A stretch of 64,000 nucleotides of DNA from Terrabacter aerolatus (GTDB lineage: Bacteria > Actinomycetota > Actinomycetes > Actinomycetales > Dermatophilaceae), in the NCBI RefSeq assembly GCF_007991735.1, contig NZ_BJYX01000011.1:1-64000 (forward strand), given 5' to 3'. This document shows, piece after piece, positions 62,804-64,000 of this stretch (position 1 is its first letter; every line of letters starts with the position of its first letter). A model generated the notes under the pieces. The model searched no databases. It saw only the letters and a list, made by a program, of their open reading frames with translations, and was not told the DNA's origin. The position numbers and the translations under genes are program-made.

Positions 62804-63871
62804 ATGGCAAAGCGCAAGAAGGGTCGTCCCGCACAGCCCGACGTCGAGCCGGACGCCACGGTCGTCCCCGGCGGGAGCCTCCCCGACGCGTCCACGAGCC
62901 ATGACGCCGACGCCGACGCTGATGCCGCGTACCCCACGACACCGGACCCCACGCCCGCAATCCCGCCCGTCGACGTGGCGGACGAGCCCGGTCCGGAGCC
63001 CGAGACGCCCTCCGTGCCGGACTCCGCGCACGCCCCGGACCGGGCACCGACCGCCCCACGGGCACCCGTCTTCGGCACGGGCCTCGACGACGGCGCCGAG
63101 GTGGACTTCACCTCCTCGGTGGCGCGCGAGTCCGGGACGAGCCGAGTCCCCGTCGAGGGCGGTGCCGCGTGGAGGCGCCTGCTGAGGATGAGCCGCCCAC
63201 GGGCGACCCGCGCGAACCTCCTCGGGGCCCTGCTCGCCGTCCTGCTGGGCGCCGGCATCGCGGCCCAGGTGCAGCTGACCAACCAGAGGGGCCTCGACGA
63301 GCTGAGCCAGAGCGACCTCGTGCGCCTCCTCGACGACGTCTCGGTGCGCTCGTCGCGCCTCGACCAGCAGGTCCGCGAGCTCGAAGCCACCCGGGACCGG
63401 CTCAAGAACGGAACGGGCACGGCGGCCGAGGCCCTGGACCAGGCGCAGAAGCGCGTCGACACCCTCGGCATCCTGGCCGGCACGTTGGCTGCCAAGGGGC
63501 CCGGGATCACGCTGCGCGTCACCGACCCGACCAAGACCGTGACCGGTCCGATCGTCCTCGACATCATCGAGGAGCTGCGTGACGCGGGTGCGGAGTCCAT
63601 CGACGTCGGAGGCGTCCGGGTCGTCGCGTCCTCGTACGTGGGGGACCGCGGTGGCCAGCTCGTGGTCGACGGGGTCACGGTGCCGCGCCCCCTCGTCATC
63701 AAGGTCATCGGCGACTCCAAGACCCTCTCGTCAGCCATGACCATCCCCGGTGGCATCGTCGAGTCGGTCCGCCAGAAGGGCGCCGAGGCGGTGGTGACCG
63801 AGTCGAGCCTCATCGAGATCACCTCGGTCCACCGGCCCGTCGAGATGACCCACGCCAAGCCGGTCGAGTGA
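62804..63871 (+). CDS. DUF881 membrane protein (second copy)
   Basis: 355 aa. A long acidic/Pro-rich cytoplasmic N-terminus (about 1-130), one transmembrane helix (about 143-160), a coiled coil (SRLDQQVRELEATRDRLK) and a DUF881 domain (about 205-350: GPGITLRVTDP, ILDIIEELRDAGAESIDVGG-like). Paralogue of the gene at 61426 with a different N-terminus, so the two may form a hetero-complex around Sbp. Confidence 0.87.
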   Translation: MAKRKKGRPAQPDVEPDATVVPGGSLPDASTSHDADADADAAYPTTPDPTPAIPPVDVADEPGPEPETPSVPDSAHAPDRAPTAPRAPVFGTGLDDGAEVDFTSSVARESGTSRVPVEGGAAWRRLLRMSRPRATRANLLGALLAVLLGAGIAAQVQLTNQRGLDELSQSDLVRLLDDVSVRSSRLDQQVRELEATRDRLKNGTGTAAEALDQAQKRVDTLGILAGTLAAKGPGITLRVTDPTKTVTGPIVLDIIEELRDAGAESIDVGGVRVVASSYVGDRGGQLVVDGVTVPRPLVIKVIGDSKTLSSAMTIPGGIVESVRQKGAEAVVTESSLIEITSVHRPVEMTHAKPVE

Positions 63872-63879
63872 CGCTCCGG

Positions 63880-63906
63880 GCGCCGGCGACGCACTCGAGC
63901 CGGCGC
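63880..63906 (+). terminator. terminator after the DUF881 operon
   Basis: GCGCCGGC (63880-63887) pairs with GCCGGCGC (63899-63906) nine bases after the stop codon. The remaining 94 bases hold no gene start; the next gene lies outside the window. Confidence 0.6.
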
Positions 63907-64000
63907 ACCGGCGGACCAGCAGGGAGTTCACAGCGCACTCACCGACCCCACTTCCTGCGCGTGCGGCGCCGGCATGGCATCCTCTGGGGTGCCGCGACAT

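Overview
The window is G+C-rich (I judge about 70% or more by eye), densely packed DNA from an actinobacterium. The gene order reads like the Mycobacterium tuberculosis chromosome with insertions. It carries phosphatidylinositol mannoside genes (PIP synthase, PatA-like acyltransferase, PimA), a high-molecular-weight FabG, a bifunctional Rel, and TANNNT -10 boxes a few bases before start codons. Base composition and the gene set suggest a member of the Intrasporangiaceae or a neighbouring family, but this is inference; no rRNA is present.

Layout. 1-2.7 kb: pabB, pabC, a PGPGW membrane protein and tRNA-Val(CAC). 2.7-5.5 kb: an accessory stretch with a BLUF photoreceptor, a phosphoribosyltransferase next to a decayed alpha/beta-hydrolase, a MOSC-like protein and a flavin-reductase-like protein. 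5.5-11.9 kb: a fatty-acid module (FadE5-like dehydrogenase and TetR regulator, divergent from thiolase, FabG4-like reductase and MaoC dehydratase). 11.9-36.3 kb: the block thrS - HIT - pgsA1 - patA - pimA - pdxS - pdxT - yebC - ruvCAB - yajC/secDF - apt - rel. It is interrupted by a GH92 mannosidase with a candidate small RNA, a DUF4037 protein and kynureninase. 36.5-42.4 kb: DUF349 protein and membrane cyclophilin (reverse), MBL hydrolase and hisS, then two small membrane proteins (reverse). 42.6-52.7 kb: ald followed by a second conserved block, xerD - parA - scpA - scpB - rluB - tyrA - cmk - plsC-like - der - tRNA-Pro(GGG). 53-60.7 kb: accessory genes, namely a GT-C membrane glycosyltransferase, a protealysin-like protease with its emfourin-like inhibitor, a three-gene surface-protein operon and a YibE/F protein. 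60.8-63.9 kb: pgsA - DUF881 - sbp - DUF881.

Two things bind the region together. First, genes are tightly coupled: 18 junctions use a 4-base NTGA stop/start overlap, and twelve genes have a TANNNT box 6-9 bases before the start codon, as expected of leaderless mRNAs. Second, the 8-mer GTATGCCG/CGGCATAC occurs 36 times, against about two expected by chance. It is enriched between genes, is paired head-to-head inside terminator-like hairpins, and inside genes it forces rare codons (TAT, GCA, ATA). It behaves like a DNA-uptake-sequence or other genome-wide signal and is the most interesting feature here. The next most interesting are a candidate small RNA at about 17.64 kb, an apparent CTG start for xerD, and several intergenic inverted-repeat families.
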